Shown here piece by piece: positions 8,997-18,020 of a stretch of DNA of 64,000 bases. The first letter of the stretch is position 1. Each line of letters starts with the position of its first letter. The DNA lies in assembly GCA_020252485.1 (NCBI GenBank), contig JADCCX010000002.1, positions 124,001-188,000 of the forward strand, written 5' to 3'. The DNA is from Methylocystis sp. (lineage in GTDB: Bacteria > Pseudomonadota > Alphaproteobacteria > Rhizobiales > Beijerinckiaceae). The notes beneath the pieces are model-generated. The model saw only the letters and a program-made list of their open reading frames with translations, ran no database searches and was not told the DNA's origin. A program made the position numbers and the translations under genes.

Positions 8997-9442
8997 GGCC
9001 GCGGCCCTCCCATCAGCGGCTGACCACCCTGCCGGTTCGCTTCGGTCAATTGCACGGTCCAGTTCTTTTGCTCGCCGGTGTCGATCTCGAAGAACCCGGT
9101 TCTGTCGAAACCGCGCGCCAGGCAATTGTCGAAGCCCCGGACGGAGAATTCGCGTTCGCGCGTGCACATGAAGCTGCGCCCGCCCCATTCGCCGCCGCGA
9201 TCATAGTCGATAGCGTGAATGTAGTAATATTTGAAGGTGAGATCGCCTTTCAAAACCGCCTCGCAGCTGTTCGCCTTGAGGTTGAACCAGCCCTCGGTGA
9301 TCCAGCCCTGCGGGTCGCGATAGCCGACCGCTACGCCGACGCGGCTCGCCGTCATATTGCAGACGCGCAGGTCCGCGCGGGCCTCGCCGCTCAGCAGGCC
9401 GCCCGCCAGCAGCGCCAGGGGAAGCGCGGCCAGCGCTCTCAT
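8993..9442 (-). CDS. DUF1036 domain-containing secreted protein
   Basis: This 149-residue protein has an N-terminal signal peptide (MRALAALPLALLAGGLLSGEARA). The DUF1036 core follows: LRVCNMTASRVGVAVGYRD, GWITEGWFNLKANSCE and YYYIHAIDYDRGGEWGG, with conserved cysteines. The family is widespread in alphaproteobacteria and has no established function; a periplasmic location is predicted from the leader. It overlaps both neighbours by ATGA junctions, between glycerate 2-kinase and pyruvate kinase. The conserved pairing of DUF1036 with pyk suggests shared regulation rather than a shared reaction. Confidence 0.88.
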   Translation of the reverse strand: MRALAALPLALLAGGLLSGEARADLRVCNMTASRVGVAVGYRDPQGWITEGWFNLKANSCEAVLKGDLTFKYYYIHAIDYDRGGEWGGRSFMCTREREFSVRGFDNCLARGFDRTGFFEIDTGEQKNWTVQLTEANRQGGQPLMGGPRP

Positions 9443-10752
9443 GGCTGCACCACGATGGCGCGCAGATCGTTGGCGTTGGTCAGCGTCGGCCCCGTTTCCA
9501 GCAAGTCGCCGAGGCTGCGGAAAAATGGTGTCGAATTGTTGTCGGCGAGCGCTGCGGCCGCATCAAGCCCCAGGCGCATCGCCCGCGCCAGCGTGCTTTC
9601 ATCGACAAAGGCGCCGGCTGGATCGGAGGGTTCGCCGCGCCCGCCATCGGTGCCGTCGGTGTCGCCGGCGAGCGCGCTGATGCCGGCCGCGCCAGCAAGC
9701 GCCACGGCCAGCGCCAGCGCGAATTCCTGGTTGGGGCCGCCGGTCCCTTCGCCCCGGATCGTGACGGTCAGCTCCCCGCCCGAGAGAATGACGGCCCGGC
9801 GTCCCTGGGCTTTCAGGTCCAGCGCCATCCGCGCCTGAGCCCCGGCGACAGCGCTGGCCTCGCCCTCGACGTCGGCGCCCAGCGATATCACCTCCCAACC
9901 CGCAGCCGCAGCGGCCTTGCAGGCCGCGTCCAGCCCGTCGCGGGGCCGCGTGATGATGGCGAAGGAGGTGCGGCCGAAGACGGGATCGCCCGGTTTCGGC
10001 GTTTCCATTGCGGGGTCCGTCAAGACAGCAAGGGCCGCAGGAGGCAGTTCGACGGCATACTTACGGATGATGGCCAACGCATCGGCCTGGGTGGTCGGAT
10101 CGGCGACCGTTGGCCCGGATGCGATGGTCGAAGGGTCGTCGCCGGGCACATCCGAGATCGCCAGGGTGTGGATTCGCCCGGCCGCGATCCGGGACGCCAG
10201 CCGGCCGCCCTTGATGCGGGAGAGGTGTTTGCGGACGCAGTTGATCTCGCCGATATGCGCGCCGGAGCGCAGCAAGGCCCGGTTCAGGGCCTGTTTCTCG
10301 GCGAGCGTCATTGTTCCCGCCGGCGCTACCCAGTTCGCCGAGCCTCCACCCGACATCAGCACGACTGCGATATCATCCGATGCGCATTGCGCCGCCGCCT
10401 GAAGCGTCTTCTCCGCCGCAAGGACGCTGCCCGCATCCGGCACGGGATGGCCGGCGCTGATCATGGTGATCAGGGGATTGCCGCCTTCGTAGCCGTGGCG
10501 GGCGGTGCCGATTCCGAAAAGCCTGTCCCTGCCGAGGCCGAATGCGGTCTGATAGTGCCGCACGGCCGCGCTCATCATGCTGCCGCCGGCCTTTCCGGTG
10601 GAAAGGAGCAGGATTCTGCCCGATGGCGGCGGGGGCGGCAGGGCGGCCGGCAAGGCCTGATCGGGGTGCACGGCCGCGACCGCAGCATCGAAAAGGCTGC
10701 GGAGCAGCGCGCGCCGCTGCTCCAGCGACCGACGTTCAACCGGGTCAGTCAT
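9439..10752 (-). CDS. Glycerate 2-kinase (type II, MOFRL family)
   Basis: This 437-residue enzyme is of the GckA/TtuD type, which phosphorylates D-glycerate to 2-phosphoglycerate. Visible motifs are LLSTGKAGGSMM near the N-terminus, VLMSGGGSANW, a NCVRKHLSRIKGG segment, TSDVPGDDP-like AISDVPGDDPSTIASGPTVAD, and the C-terminal MOFRL motif with GDTDGTDG. The start ATG 10752 was chosen because homology begins there; a longer frame to 10809 adds an unlikely Arg-rich tail. It is the first gene of the operon leading to pyruvate kinase, so glycerate can feed directly into PEP and pyruvate. Confidence 0.93.
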   Translation of the reverse strand: MTDPVERRSLEQRRALLRSLFDAAVAAVHPDQALPAALPPPPPSGRILLLSTGKAGGSMMSAAVRHYQTAFGLGRDRLFGIGTARHGYEGGNPLITMISAGHPVPDAGSVLAAEKTLQAAAQCASDDIAVVLMSGGGSANWVAPAGTMTLAEKQALNRALLRSGAHIGEINCVRKHLSRIKGGRLASRIAAGRIHTLAISDVPGDDPSTIASGPTVADPTTQADALAIIRKYAVELPPAALAVLTDPAMETPKPGDPVFGRTSFAIITRPRDGLDAACKAAAAAGWEVISLGADVEGEASAVAGAQARMALDLKAQGRRAVILSGGELTVTIRGEGTGGPNQEFALALAVALAGAAGISALAGDTDGTDGGRGEPSDPAGAFVDESTLARAMRLGLDAAAALADNNSTPFFRSLGDLLETGPTLTNANDLRAIVVQP

Positions 10753-10853
10753 GTTCCACTTGCGACGAAAAACGAGATTTCTGTTTAGGCCAGGCCCTCC
10801 AGCTTCCACAAGCCCTCCGGACCAGTTAATCGGGAGGGAGAAACGGGCAGGTC

Positions 10854-11687
10854 ATGCAGTCCCAAACTTCCACAGATGCGCCGGGTTCCTCAATGATTGC
10901 GGCCGCCGATGGCGGCGAGGCCTACGAGATCGTCGCCGGTGCGATCGCCAGCGGCGCCATCGTCCTGGCCGATCATGCCTCGAACGCGATGCCGCCCGAG
11001 TTCGGCGGCCTTGGTCTGCCGCCGGCCGAGCTCGAACGCCATATCGGTTATGACATCGGCGTGGCAACGCTCACCCGCGCCATGGCGGCGCGCCTGAACG
11101 CGCCGGCCGTGCTGTCCCGTTTTTCGCGGCTGCTGATCGATCCGAACCGGGGCGACGACGATCCCACCCTGGTGATGCGCCTGTCGGACGGCGCCGTCGT
11201 TCCGGGCAATGCCGATCTCGACGAGGCGGGCGTGCGCCAGCGCATGCAGCGCTTCTCGCTGCCCTATCATGCGGCGATCGCCTCGGTGATCGACCGGATG
11301 CTGGCGGAGGGCGCTGTCCCGGCCGTCATCTCCATTCACAGTTTCACGCCCCGGATGAAGGGCGTGGCGCGGCCCTGGCATGTCGGCATCCTCTGGGACC
11401 GCGATCCGCGCCTGCCGCTGCCTTTGCTGGAGGCGCTGCAGGCGGATGCGTCGATCATGACCGGCGACAATGAGCCCTATGACGGCGCGCTCGAAGGCGA
11501 TACGATGAGCCGCCATTGCATCGGGCGCGGGCTTCCCCATGTACTGATCGAGGTGCGGCAGGATCTGATCGCGACGGAGGCGGATGCCATTCGCTGGGGC
11601 GAACGTCTCGCCGGCGATCTGCGGCCCTTGCTGGCGCGGCCGGAAATGCACGAGATCCGCCATTTCGGCAGCCGCGCGACACGCTAA
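10854..11687 (+). CDS. N-formylglutamate amidohydrolase family protein
   Basis: This 277-residue protein contains VLADHASNAMP at about residues 43-53, YDIGVATLTRAMAARL, SRLLIDPNRG and ISIHSFTP. These are the metal-binding and active-site motifs of the FGase family (HutG-like). Family members hydrolyse N-formylglutamate in histidine degradation, but most alphaproteobacterial paralogues outside hut operons, like this one, have no proven substrate. It starts at ATG 10854 with GGCAGG upstream, divergent from glycerate 2-kinase. It is followed 12 bp later by the DUF1244 gene, with which it is probably co-transcribed. Confidence 0.9.
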   Translation: MQSQTSTDAPGSSMIAAADGGEAYEIVAGAIASGAIVLADHASNAMPPEFGGLGLPPAELERHIGYDIGVATLTRAMAARLNAPAVLSRFSRLLIDPNRGDDDPTLVMRLSDGAVVPGNADLDEAGVRQRMQRFSLPYHAAIASVIDRMLAEGAVPAVISIHSFTPRMKGVARPWHVGILWDRDPRLPLPLLEALQADASIMTGDNEPYDGALEGDTMSRHCIGRGLPHVLIEVRQDLIATEADAIRWGERLAGDLRPLLARPEMHEIRHFGSRATR

Positions 11688-11699
11688 GGAGGTGCGACG

Positions 11700-12011
11700 A
11701 TGAGCAAGTTCGACAAGGCGACCACAACGGAACTCGAAGCCGCGGCCTTCCGCCGCCTGATGGCGCATCTCGCGGAACGCGGCGATGTCCAGAACATCGA
11801 TCTCATGAACCTCGCGGGCTTCTGCCGGAACTGCCTCTCGAACTGGATGATGGACGCGGCGGCCGAACGGGGCCTGTCCCTGTCGAAGGAGGAATCCCGC
11901 GAGCATGTCTACGGCATGCCCTATGAGGAATGGCGGGCGCGGCATCAGACGGAGGCGACGCCCGCGCAGAAGGCCGCTTTCGCCAAGACCGCCGCGGGTC
12001 ATTCGCATTGA
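11700..12011 (+). CDS. DUF1244 domain-containing protein
   Basis: This 103-residue soluble protein matches DUF1244 over its length: AAFRRLMAHLAERGDVQNIDLMN, then GFCRNCLSNWM and YGMPYEEWRARHQ. The conserved C-x-x-C (CRNC) could bind a metal, but no function is established. A near-perfect ribosome-binding site (AAGGAGGTG) precedes the ATG. It follows the FGase gene by 12 bp and ends in a His-containing tail (AAGHSH). It is a typical conserved gene of Rhizobiales chromosomes. Confidence 0.92.
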   Translation: MSKFDKATTTELEAAAFRRLMAHLAERGDVQNIDLMNLAGFCRNCLSNWMMDAAAERGLSLSKEESREHVYGMPYEEWRARHQTEATPAQKAAFAKTAAGHSH

Positions 12012-12087
12012 GCCGTTGACAAGCGGTCCGGCCCGCTTGACCGCGGGGCCGCGACCCGGTTCAAGCGGCGGTCCGAGGAGTTGATCC

Positions 12088-12348
12088 ATGAATGACGCCG
12101 CCAACGACATGAACCCGCAGACCGCCCAGCAGCTCAAGTCGATCGTCGAGCGGATCGAGCGGCTGGAGGAAGAGAAGCGCGCGCTTTCGGAAGATATCAA
12201 GGAAGTCTATGCCGAAGCCAAGGGCAATGGTTTCGATGCCAGGATCCTGCGCAAGGTGGTCGCCATCCGCAAGCAGGAGACGGCTGAGCGGGTCGAGCAG
12301 GAGCAATTGATCGATCTCTATCTCACGGCCGTCGGCACGCGGGACTGA
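12088..12348 (+). CDS. gapR: GapR-family DNA-binding protein (DUF2312)
   Basis: This 86-residue, highly charged helical protein matches the DUF2312/GapR family: TAQQLKSIVERIERLEEEKR, ALSEDIKEVYAEAKGNGFD, and ILRKVVAIRKQ. In Caulobacter, GapR is a nucleoid-associated protein that encircles overtwisted AT-rich DNA ahead of replication forks and aids topoisomerases. Length and motif order fit the family well. GAGGAG precedes the ATG. It lies 76 bp after the DUF1244 gene and converges with cpdB. Confidence 0.93.
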   Translation: MNDAANDMNPQTAQQLKSIVERIERLEEEKRALSEDIKEVYAEAKGNGFDARILRKVVAIRKQETAERVEQEQLIDLYLTAVGTRD

Positions 12349-12367
12349 GCGGGACCTCCCGGGCCGT

Positions 12368-14377
12368 TCAGGCGCCGCTGCCCATATCGATCCTGTACCT
12401 GGCGAAGCCGTTCGGCGCCTCGCCCGCGTAGCTCAGCCCCTTGATCGCCGCCATCGAGGCTTTCCCCTTCGGGCTGCTCTCGAACACGATATTCCGGGCG
12501 CCAGGCACGGGCTTCAGGGACCAGTTGTTATCCGCTTTGGGATCGAGCGCGCCGGTCTGCTGGAAATACTTGATGATCACGTCGCGCGTGGCGTCGGGCG
12601 CGTCGAGCACCATGGTCGTGCCGTCGTTGCCGGGGAAATTGCCCCCGCCGGAGGCGCGGTAGTTGTTGGTCACCACGATGAATTCCTGCTGCGGCGTGAC
12701 CGGCTTGCCGTTGAAGGCGAGCCCGGTGATCCGGTTCGCTCCCGCCTCGACGAGTTTGCCGGCGCCATCGAACCGCGAGGGCTGCGAGACGTCGATGCGG
12801 TAGGTCACGCCATCGATCATGTCGAAGTTGAAGGCTGGGAAGGAGGCGTTGATCAGCTGCTGCTCGTCCTCCCCCGCCCTGATCTGGTTGAAGATGCCGC
12901 TGGAGCGCTCCAGCCAATCCTTCAACTGCTGGCCGGTGACTTTCACGGCTTTCAGCGTGTTGGGATAGATGTAAAGGTCCGCGACATTCTTGAGGGCGAC
13001 CTGACCCTCGGTGATCCGGGTGTAGAACTCCGCGCCGGAACGTCCGCCGGCCTTGAAGGGCGCGACGGCGGAGAGCAGCGGCAGCGCCGCATGGGGCGTG
13101 CCGGCAAGAAGCTGCTTCGCATACCAGATCTGCGCGTCGGAAATGATCTGCAAGGCCGCATTGTCGGCGATCAGGGCGAAATAAGTATCCACCGGCCGCG
13201 TCGTCCGCCCCACGGGCCGGCGGACGTATTCGAGCGTCAAGTCGTGATCGGCCTGGACGCTGGCGAGCACCTCAGGCTTTGCGTCGATGGCCGGGATCAC
13301 CTTGCCCGCGTCGCGCCGGAAGATCGGCAGCACGCCGACCGAGTGGCCGATGACCTTGAAATCGCTGCCGCTCTTCTGCAGCGTCAGGTCGATCTGCCCG
13401 AGATGGCTGCCCCAGAAGCCGGCCATCACCGCCGGGACGCCGTTCAGGGTCCCCTTCTCGATGTCGACGCCCGGCCTGTCCTTGAAGTTGGGACCGGGGA
13501 ACACGAGGTGCGAATGGCCGGTCAGGATCACATCGATTCCCGGCACGAAGGCGAGGTGGAACGCCGCGTTCTCGTCCCGGCCCTGCGGGGCGGCCGTCGA
13601 GATTCCCGAATGGGCCAGCGCCACGATGACATCAGCGCCGCGCTCCTGCATTTCGGGCACCCAGGCCCGCGCGCTTTCGACGATGTCGCGCGTATCGACC
13701 TTGCCGCGCAGATGCGCCTGGTCCCATTGCATGATCTGAGGCGGGGTGAAGCCGATCACGCCGACGCGCAGCCGATGCGCCACGCCCGCCTCGTCGAACA
13801 CCTCGCGGTCAAGGATCACATAGGGACGCAGGAGCGTATCGTCCGACCGCGCATTGCCGGCGAGTTGACCCTTGACGAGGTTGGCGCACACGGTCGGATG
13901 CTTCGCGCCCGCCAGCGATTTCGCCAGAAAATCGAGTCCGTAATTGAATTCGTGGTTTCCGAGCGTGCCGGCATCGAACCCCATCTGGTTCATGGCCCTG
14001 ACGATCGGATGCAGGTCGCCGCCCTTGAAGCCGCGCTCGAAGGCGATGAAATCGCCGAGCGGGTTGCCTTGCAGAAAGTCGCCGTTCTCGAACAGGAGGG
14101 TGTTTCGCGCCCCGGCGCGCGCCTTGTCGACGAGGGCGGCGATCCGGCCGAGGCCCACCGTATCGTCCGGCGCATCCCGGTAATAATCATGGGAAAAGAC
14201 ATGGACATGGATGTCCGTCGTCTCGAGGATGCGCAGCTTGATCACGTTAGAGCCCGGCAGCGCGCGGGACGAGGGGGAAGAAAGCAGCGTTCCTGCGAAT
14301 GCCGCGCCGCCCGCCATGGCGTCGCGCCGGGAGATCGCAACCCGCTGCGTCTCGCCGCCTTGCCCTGAAGTCATCAC
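12368..14377 (-). CDS. cpdB: Bifunctional 2',3'-cyclic-nucleotide 2'-phosphodiesterase/3'-nucleotidase
   Basis: This 669-residue periplasmic enzyme hydrolyses 2',3'-cyclic nucleotides and 3'-nucleotides to salvage nucleosides and phosphate. The N-terminus has a twin-arginine signal (ISRRDAMAGGAAFAGTLL). The metallophosphatase domain follows with LETTDIHVHV, LFENGDFLQGNPLGD, GNHEFNYGLDF and ILTGHSHLVFPG, which supply the two-metal site. The C-terminal 5'-nucleotidase domain includes ASGGGNFPGNDG. Length is close to the usual 650. A 7-bp inverted repeat (GCTATCG-ttg-CGATAGC, 14412-14428) lies just upstream and may be an operator. Confidence 0.93.
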   Translation of the reverse strand: MMTSGQGGETQRVAISRRDAMAGGAAFAGTLLSSPSSRALPGSNVIKLRILETTDIHVHVFSHDYYRDAPDDTVGLGRIAALVDKARAGARNTLLFENGDFLQGNPLGDFIAFERGFKGGDLHPIVRAMNQMGFDAGTLGNHEFNYGLDFLAKSLAGAKHPTVCANLVKGQLAGNARSDDTLLRPYVILDREVFDEAGVAHRLRVGVIGFTPPQIMQWDQAHLRGKVDTRDIVESARAWVPEMQERGADVIVALAHSGISTAAPQGRDENAAFHLAFVPGIDVILTGHSHLVFPGPNFKDRPGVDIEKGTLNGVPAVMAGFWGSHLGQIDLTLQKSGSDFKVIGHSVGVLPIFRRDAGKVIPAIDAKPEVLASVQADHDLTLEYVRRPVGRTTRPVDTYFALIADNAALQIISDAQIWYAKQLLAGTPHAALPLLSAVAPFKAGGRSGAEFYTRITEGQVALKNVADLYIYPNTLKAVKVTGQQLKDWLERSSGIFNQIRAGEDEQQLINASFPAFNFDMIDGVTYRIDVSQPSRFDGAGKLVEAGANRITGLAFNGKPVTPQQEFIVVTNNYRASGGGNFPGNDGTTMVLDAPDATRDVIIKYFQQTGALDPKADNNWSLKPVPGARNIVFESSPKGKASMAAIKGLSYAGEAPNGFARYRIDMGSGA

Positions 14378-14462
14378 TTCGTCCCTGCCGCCAGTCCCCG
14401 GCGGTCATACTGCTATCGTTGCGATAGCCACGCAAGTATGGCGGAAAGAAGAATGCGCCTCT

Positions 14463-15800
14463 TCAGGCGACGGCGTTGATGGTCCGCGCCAGCTTGTCGG
14501 CGATCTCGCCGATCTGGCTCTCGGAGATGACAAGAGGCGGCGTCAGCGCGATCGTGTCGCCCGTATAGCGGACCATCATGTCCTCCTCGTGGAAGGCATG
14601 CTCCATCGCCTGATAGCCGCGCAGCGATACCTTGCCCTCGATGGGCGTCAGATCGACGGCCGCCACAAGGCCGAGCGTGCGGATGTCGACCACGTTGGGC
14701 AGGCCCTTGATCTTGTCGAAGATCGCATCGGCCCAAACGCCCTCCAGCGCCTTGGCGCGTTCGAAGAGGCCTTCCTCCTTGTAGAGCTCCAGCGTGGCCA
14801 GACCGGCGGCGGCCGCCAGCGGATGACCGGAATAGGTGTAGCCGTGGAAGAGCTCGATCACATGATCGTCGCCCTTCATGAAGGCATCGAAGATCGGCTT
14901 GCGGACGATCACGCCGCCCATCGGCACGGCGCCGGACGTCACGCCCTTGGCGAAGCAGATCATGTCGGGCACGACTCCGTAGCGCTCGGCGGCGAAGCCG
15001 AAGCCGAGACGGCCGAATCCCGAGATGACCTCGTCGAAAATCAGGAGGATGCCGTGCTTGTCGCAGATCGCCCGGAGCTTTTGCAGATAGCCCTTGGGCG
15101 GCGGCAGCACGCCTGTCGAACCGGCCATCGGCTCGACGATGACGGCGGCGACGGTCGAGGCGTCGTGGAGCGTCACGATACGCTCGAGTTCATCCGCGAG
15201 ATGCGCGCCGAAATCGGGTTCGCCCTTGGTATAGGCCTGTTCGGCCCTGTTGTAGGTCGTCGGCAGGTGGTCCACACCCGCCAGCAGCGTGCCGAAGAAC
15301 TTGCGGCTGTTGACAATGCCGCCGACCGAGATGCCGCCGAAGCCGACGCCGTGATAGCCGCGCTCGCGGCCGATCAGCCGGGTCTTCTGACCCTTGCCGG
15401 TGACGTTCCAGTAGGCGAGCGCGATCTTGAGCGCGCTGTCCACGGCTTCCGATCCGGAGCCGCAGAAGAATACGTGGTCGAGGTCGGCGGGAGCCATCGC
15501 CGCCACCTTGGCGGCCAGCGCAAAGACCTTCGGATGGGCGAACTGGAAGTTCGGCGCGTAATCGAGCTCGGCGGCCTGGGCCTGGATCGCCTCGACGATC
15601 GGCTGGCGGCCATGGCCTGCATTGCAGCACCACAGGCCGGCAGTCGCATCAAGGACCTTCGTTCCGTCGGCGCGGATGTAATGCATGTCCTTGGCGCCCT
15701 GCACCATCCGGGGCCGCTTCTTGAACGCCCGGTTCGCGGTGAAGGGCATCCAGTAGGATTCAAGATCATTGGGTGCGAGCACCGGGGTGGCAGCGGACAT
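14463..15800 (-). CDS. Omega-amino acid:pyruvate aminotransferase (class III PLP)
   Basis: This 445-residue class III aminotransferase begins with PNDLESYWMPFTANRAFKK, a phrase typical of beta-alanine:pyruvate transaminases. Other motifs are CNAGHGRQPIVEAI, FFCGSGSEAVDSALK for phosphate binding, VAAVIVEPMAGSTGV, IFDEVISGFGRLG with the PLP-contacting Asp, and CFAKGVTSGAVPMGG with the Schiff-base lysine. It would transfer the amino group of beta-alanine or other omega-amino acids to pyruvate. The start ATG 15800 agrees with the family's short leader. It lies alone, downstream of ridA but separated by 148 bp containing a hairpin element. Confidence 0.9.
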   Translation of the reverse strand: MSAATPVLAPNDLESYWMPFTANRAFKKRPRMVQGAKDMHYIRADGTKVLDATAGLWCCNAGHGRQPIVEAIQAQAAELDYAPNFQFAHPKVFALAAKVAAMAPADLDHVFFCGSGSEAVDSALKIALAYWNVTGKGQKTRLIGRERGYHGVGFGGISVGGIVNSRKFFGTLLAGVDHLPTTYNRAEQAYTKGEPDFGAHLADELERIVTLHDASTVAAVIVEPMAGSTGVLPPPKGYLQKLRAICDKHGILLIFDEVISGFGRLGFGFAAERYGVVPDMICFAKGVTSGAVPMGGVIVRKPIFDAFMKGDDHVIELFHGYTYSGHPLAAAAGLATLELYKEEGLFERAKALEGVWADAIFDKIKGLPNVVDIRTLGLVAAVDLTPIEGKVSLRGYQAMEHAFHEEDMMVRYTGDTIALTPPLVISESQIGEIADKLARTINAVA

Positions 15801-15902
15801 CGGGTATCTCCCAGGAAAGCCGATAGAATAGACTTCTGCGGCGGCGGCGTGAACCCCCGTTGCGATGATTTCGCCTGATCGCCGCCATCGCTTCCGCTGG
15901 TT

Positions 15903-15951
15903 TAGGGCGAAGACTCATCAAAACGCCCTCCATAGATGAGTCTTCGCCCTA
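15903..15951 (+). repeat. 49-bp palindromic element at the ridA stop codon
   Basis: Perfect 17-bp inverted arms, TAGGGCGAAGACTCATC (15903-15919) and its complement (15935-15951), enclose a 15-bp loop. The outer TA of the right arm forms the TAG stop of the minus-strand RidA gene. Removing the element with one TA would leave TAA in its place. It lacks a long T-run but would form a very stable stem in transcripts of either strand, so it may also end transcription. Confidence 0.7.
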
Positions 15952-16404
15952 GGATTTCGGACGGAAGCGCTCGGCCCCGGCTACGGCATCGGGAAAATCG
16001 TCGAACAAGCCTTCGGGATCCTCACTCACCGCTTCGCCCTCCACCTCGAACAGGAATTCCGGCGTGGCGAGCCCGGCGACCTGGAGATAGGTGGAGGCGG
16101 GCGCATGCTGCCCGAGCTTTCGCTGCCTCACCTGACGGGCCAGCGCCACCGCGCCCGGCACGGTGACGTAGGTCACGACCTTCACGAGATCGGCAACCGT
16201 CATGCCGCCTTCGCGCAGCACCTCGATCAGATTGTCCCAGGCGACATCCATCTGTTCTTCGAGGGTTTCGGCGATGGTGCCGTCCAGCCGGGCGCCGATC
16301 TGACCGGAGATCACCAGCCGCCTGGCTCGTCCGGAATGGACGACACCGTGGCTGTAGAGTGACGCTGGCATCGCAATGCGCCTGGGATTGAAAAAACGGG
16401 GCAT
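15949..16404 (-). CDS. RidA/YjgF family protein
   Basis: This protein of about 150 residues belongs to the Rid family. It has HSGRARRLVISGQIG, a strand-helix core with EEQMDVAWDNLIEVLREGGM, and TVADLVKVVTYVT. RidA proper deaminates reactive 2-aminoacrylate and similar imines. This protein lacks the canonical C-terminal ELVEIE-type segment and has a long acidic end (SEDPEGLFDDFPDA), so it may belong to another Rid subfamily (Rid4-7 are often uncharacterised). AGAAGG precedes the ATG. It is divergent from the EAL-domain gene. Confidence 0.8.
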   Translation of the reverse strand: MPRFFNPRRIAMPASLYSHGVVHSGRARRLVISGQIGARLDGTIAETLEEQMDVAWDNLIEVLREGGMTVADLVKVVTYVTVPGAVALARQVRQRKLGQHAPASTYLQVAGLATPEFLFEVEGEAVSEDPEGLFDDFPDAVAGAERFRPKS

Positions 16405-16532
16405 GAATGGCCTTCTGGACGATTCTCAAGACTGCCGGGATGATGCATCATCGGCGCGCAAAAGCGAATCAGCACGAACACGGCAATGGCGGGAGGCTGA
16501 AGTCAATTCCTAAAGGCGACGGGGCAGAAGCA

Positions 16533-17969
16533 ATGGTTTCCTTGGCGAAAGTCATCCTGGCTGCAGGCACGGCCGGCGGTGTTCTGTTCGGCCTGGCCCT
16601 CTTCGGCATCGCGGGAGCCCCCTGGGCGCTCGCGCTCGCTGGCGGGCTGATGGCGGGCGGCTGCAGCGCTGCATTGCTTCAGTCCATGCAGTTGCGCCGG
16701 GAAGCAGCGCTGCTCCGGGACAGGCTGGAAGCGGTCCGGGCCGACATGGCCGAAATTACAGCGCGCGACGCGGCGGCAGGCGCCAGACTGGTCGAACTCG
16801 AGCGCCGAACGGTCGAATCCCCTGCGCTGGTCTGGCGGGCGGCGTCCGCTGAATTCGAAGTCCTGGGCACCCTTGTCAGCGAAATCGCCCGCAATATCGC
16901 CGAACATGAGCGCAGGCTGAGCCCGCCTGACGCCGCAGGCGGCGCCGGCGAGGGTGATTCCCTCACCGCTGATGCGAAACCCGGCAAGGAGGGAGGCCCG
17001 CCCGCCCTTGACCTCGCGCCCGATAGGGATGGCGCGCTGTCATTCGAGGCCAAGGCTGATACCCAGCCCCATCCCGCCGTGGTCGCCGAGTTGCGCGGGA
17101 TTCTCGCCTCGGCGCTCGCCAGCGACCGCCTCGAACTCTGCCTGCAGCCGGTTGTCGAGCTGCCTCAGCGCAAGATCCGCGGCTATGAAGCAACGCTCAG
17201 GCTCCGCGGTGAGAGTGACGACCTGCAGAGCGAAGCCGACCTGCGGCGGATCGCCTCGACGACCGGGCTCGAGGCCGAGCTGGACGGAGTTCTCATCGAA
17301 CGGGCCTTGCATGTGCTGCGCGTCCTGCGCGGGCGCAAGCGGGAGGTCACCATCTCCTGCGCCGTCGCGGCGGCGGGGCTTCTTTCGCCGCGCTTGCCTG
17401 CCGCGCTCGAAACGGCGCTGCGGAGCGATCCCGAGCTTGCCCGGACGCTCATTCTCGAACTCACCTATCAGGAGTTCTGCGCCCTCTCCAGGCAGGCGCG
17501 CGAAGCGCTGCGGGCGCTCGCTGATCGCGGGGTTGGCCTGAGTCTTGGACGCCTGCCGCATCTCAAACTTGATATCGATGCGATTACCGTTGCCGGAATC
17601 CGGCAGATCAAGGTGGCGGCGGCCGCCATGCTGGGCGACGAGGACGCGGCTTCCAGGACGGATATCCATCCGGCCGACATGGCGGAGTTCCTGCGCCGGC
17701 GCGGCATCGAGATGCAGATGTCGGATGTTGCGTCGGAGCAGACGGTCGTCGATTGCCTTGACTATGCGCCTCCTCTGGCCAGCGGACCCCTGTTCGGTGC
17801 TGCTCGGCCCGTGCGTCCGGAGGTGATCGAGCCCCGCGCCGTCAGCGAGGCCGGCGCGGTCGAAACGCGCAAACCGGTCCCACCGGGGACCGAGGAGGCC
17901 GGTCGGACTCCGGCGCCGCCCGATCGCCCTTTGCGCCAATCCTTCCGCAGCGTCCTGCGCCGCGCTTGA
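16533..17969 (+). CDS. Membrane-anchored degenerate EAL-domain protein
   Basis: This 478-residue product starts at ATG 16533, where a membrane anchor begins: two hydrophobic helices in residues 3-50. A coiled-coil stretch (LRREAALLRDRLEAVRADM) and a Pro/Gly-rich linker follow. The EAL-like domain spans roughly residues 190-430. Its signature reads YEATLRLR instead of ExL-x-R, and the metal-binding Asn/Asp residues are not apparent, so cyclic-di-GMP hydrolysis is unlikely. It may bind c-di-GMP or act by protein contact. The gene directly precedes the TIGR01459 HAD gene with a 51-bp gap. A start at 16407 would only add a polar tail. Confidence 0.72.
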   Translation: MVSLAKVILAAGTAGGVLFGLALFGIAGAPWALALAGGLMAGGCSAALLQSMQLRREAALLRDRLEAVRADMAEITARDAAAGARLVELERRTVESPALVWRAASAEFEVLGTLVSEIARNIAEHERRLSPPDAAGGAGEGDSLTADAKPGKEGGPPALDLAPDRDGALSFEAKADTQPHPAVVAELRGILASALASDRLELCLQPVVELPQRKIRGYEATLRLRGESDDLQSEADLRRIASTTGLEAELDGVLIERALHVLRVLRGRKREVTISCAVAAAGLLSPRLPAALETALRSDPELARTLILELTYQEFCALSRQAREALRALADRGVGLSLGRLPHLKLDIDAITVAGIRQIKVAAAAMLGDEDAASRTDIHPADMAEFLRRRGIEMQMSDVASEQTVVDCLDYAPPLASGPLFGAARPVRPEVIEPRAVSEAGAVETRKPVPPGTEEAGRTPAPPDRPLRQSFRSVLRRA

Positions 17970-18020
17970 CGCCGGGCGGCCGCCCGTGGTCTCGGACCAC
18001 GCATCACAACGGAGCCCGCC

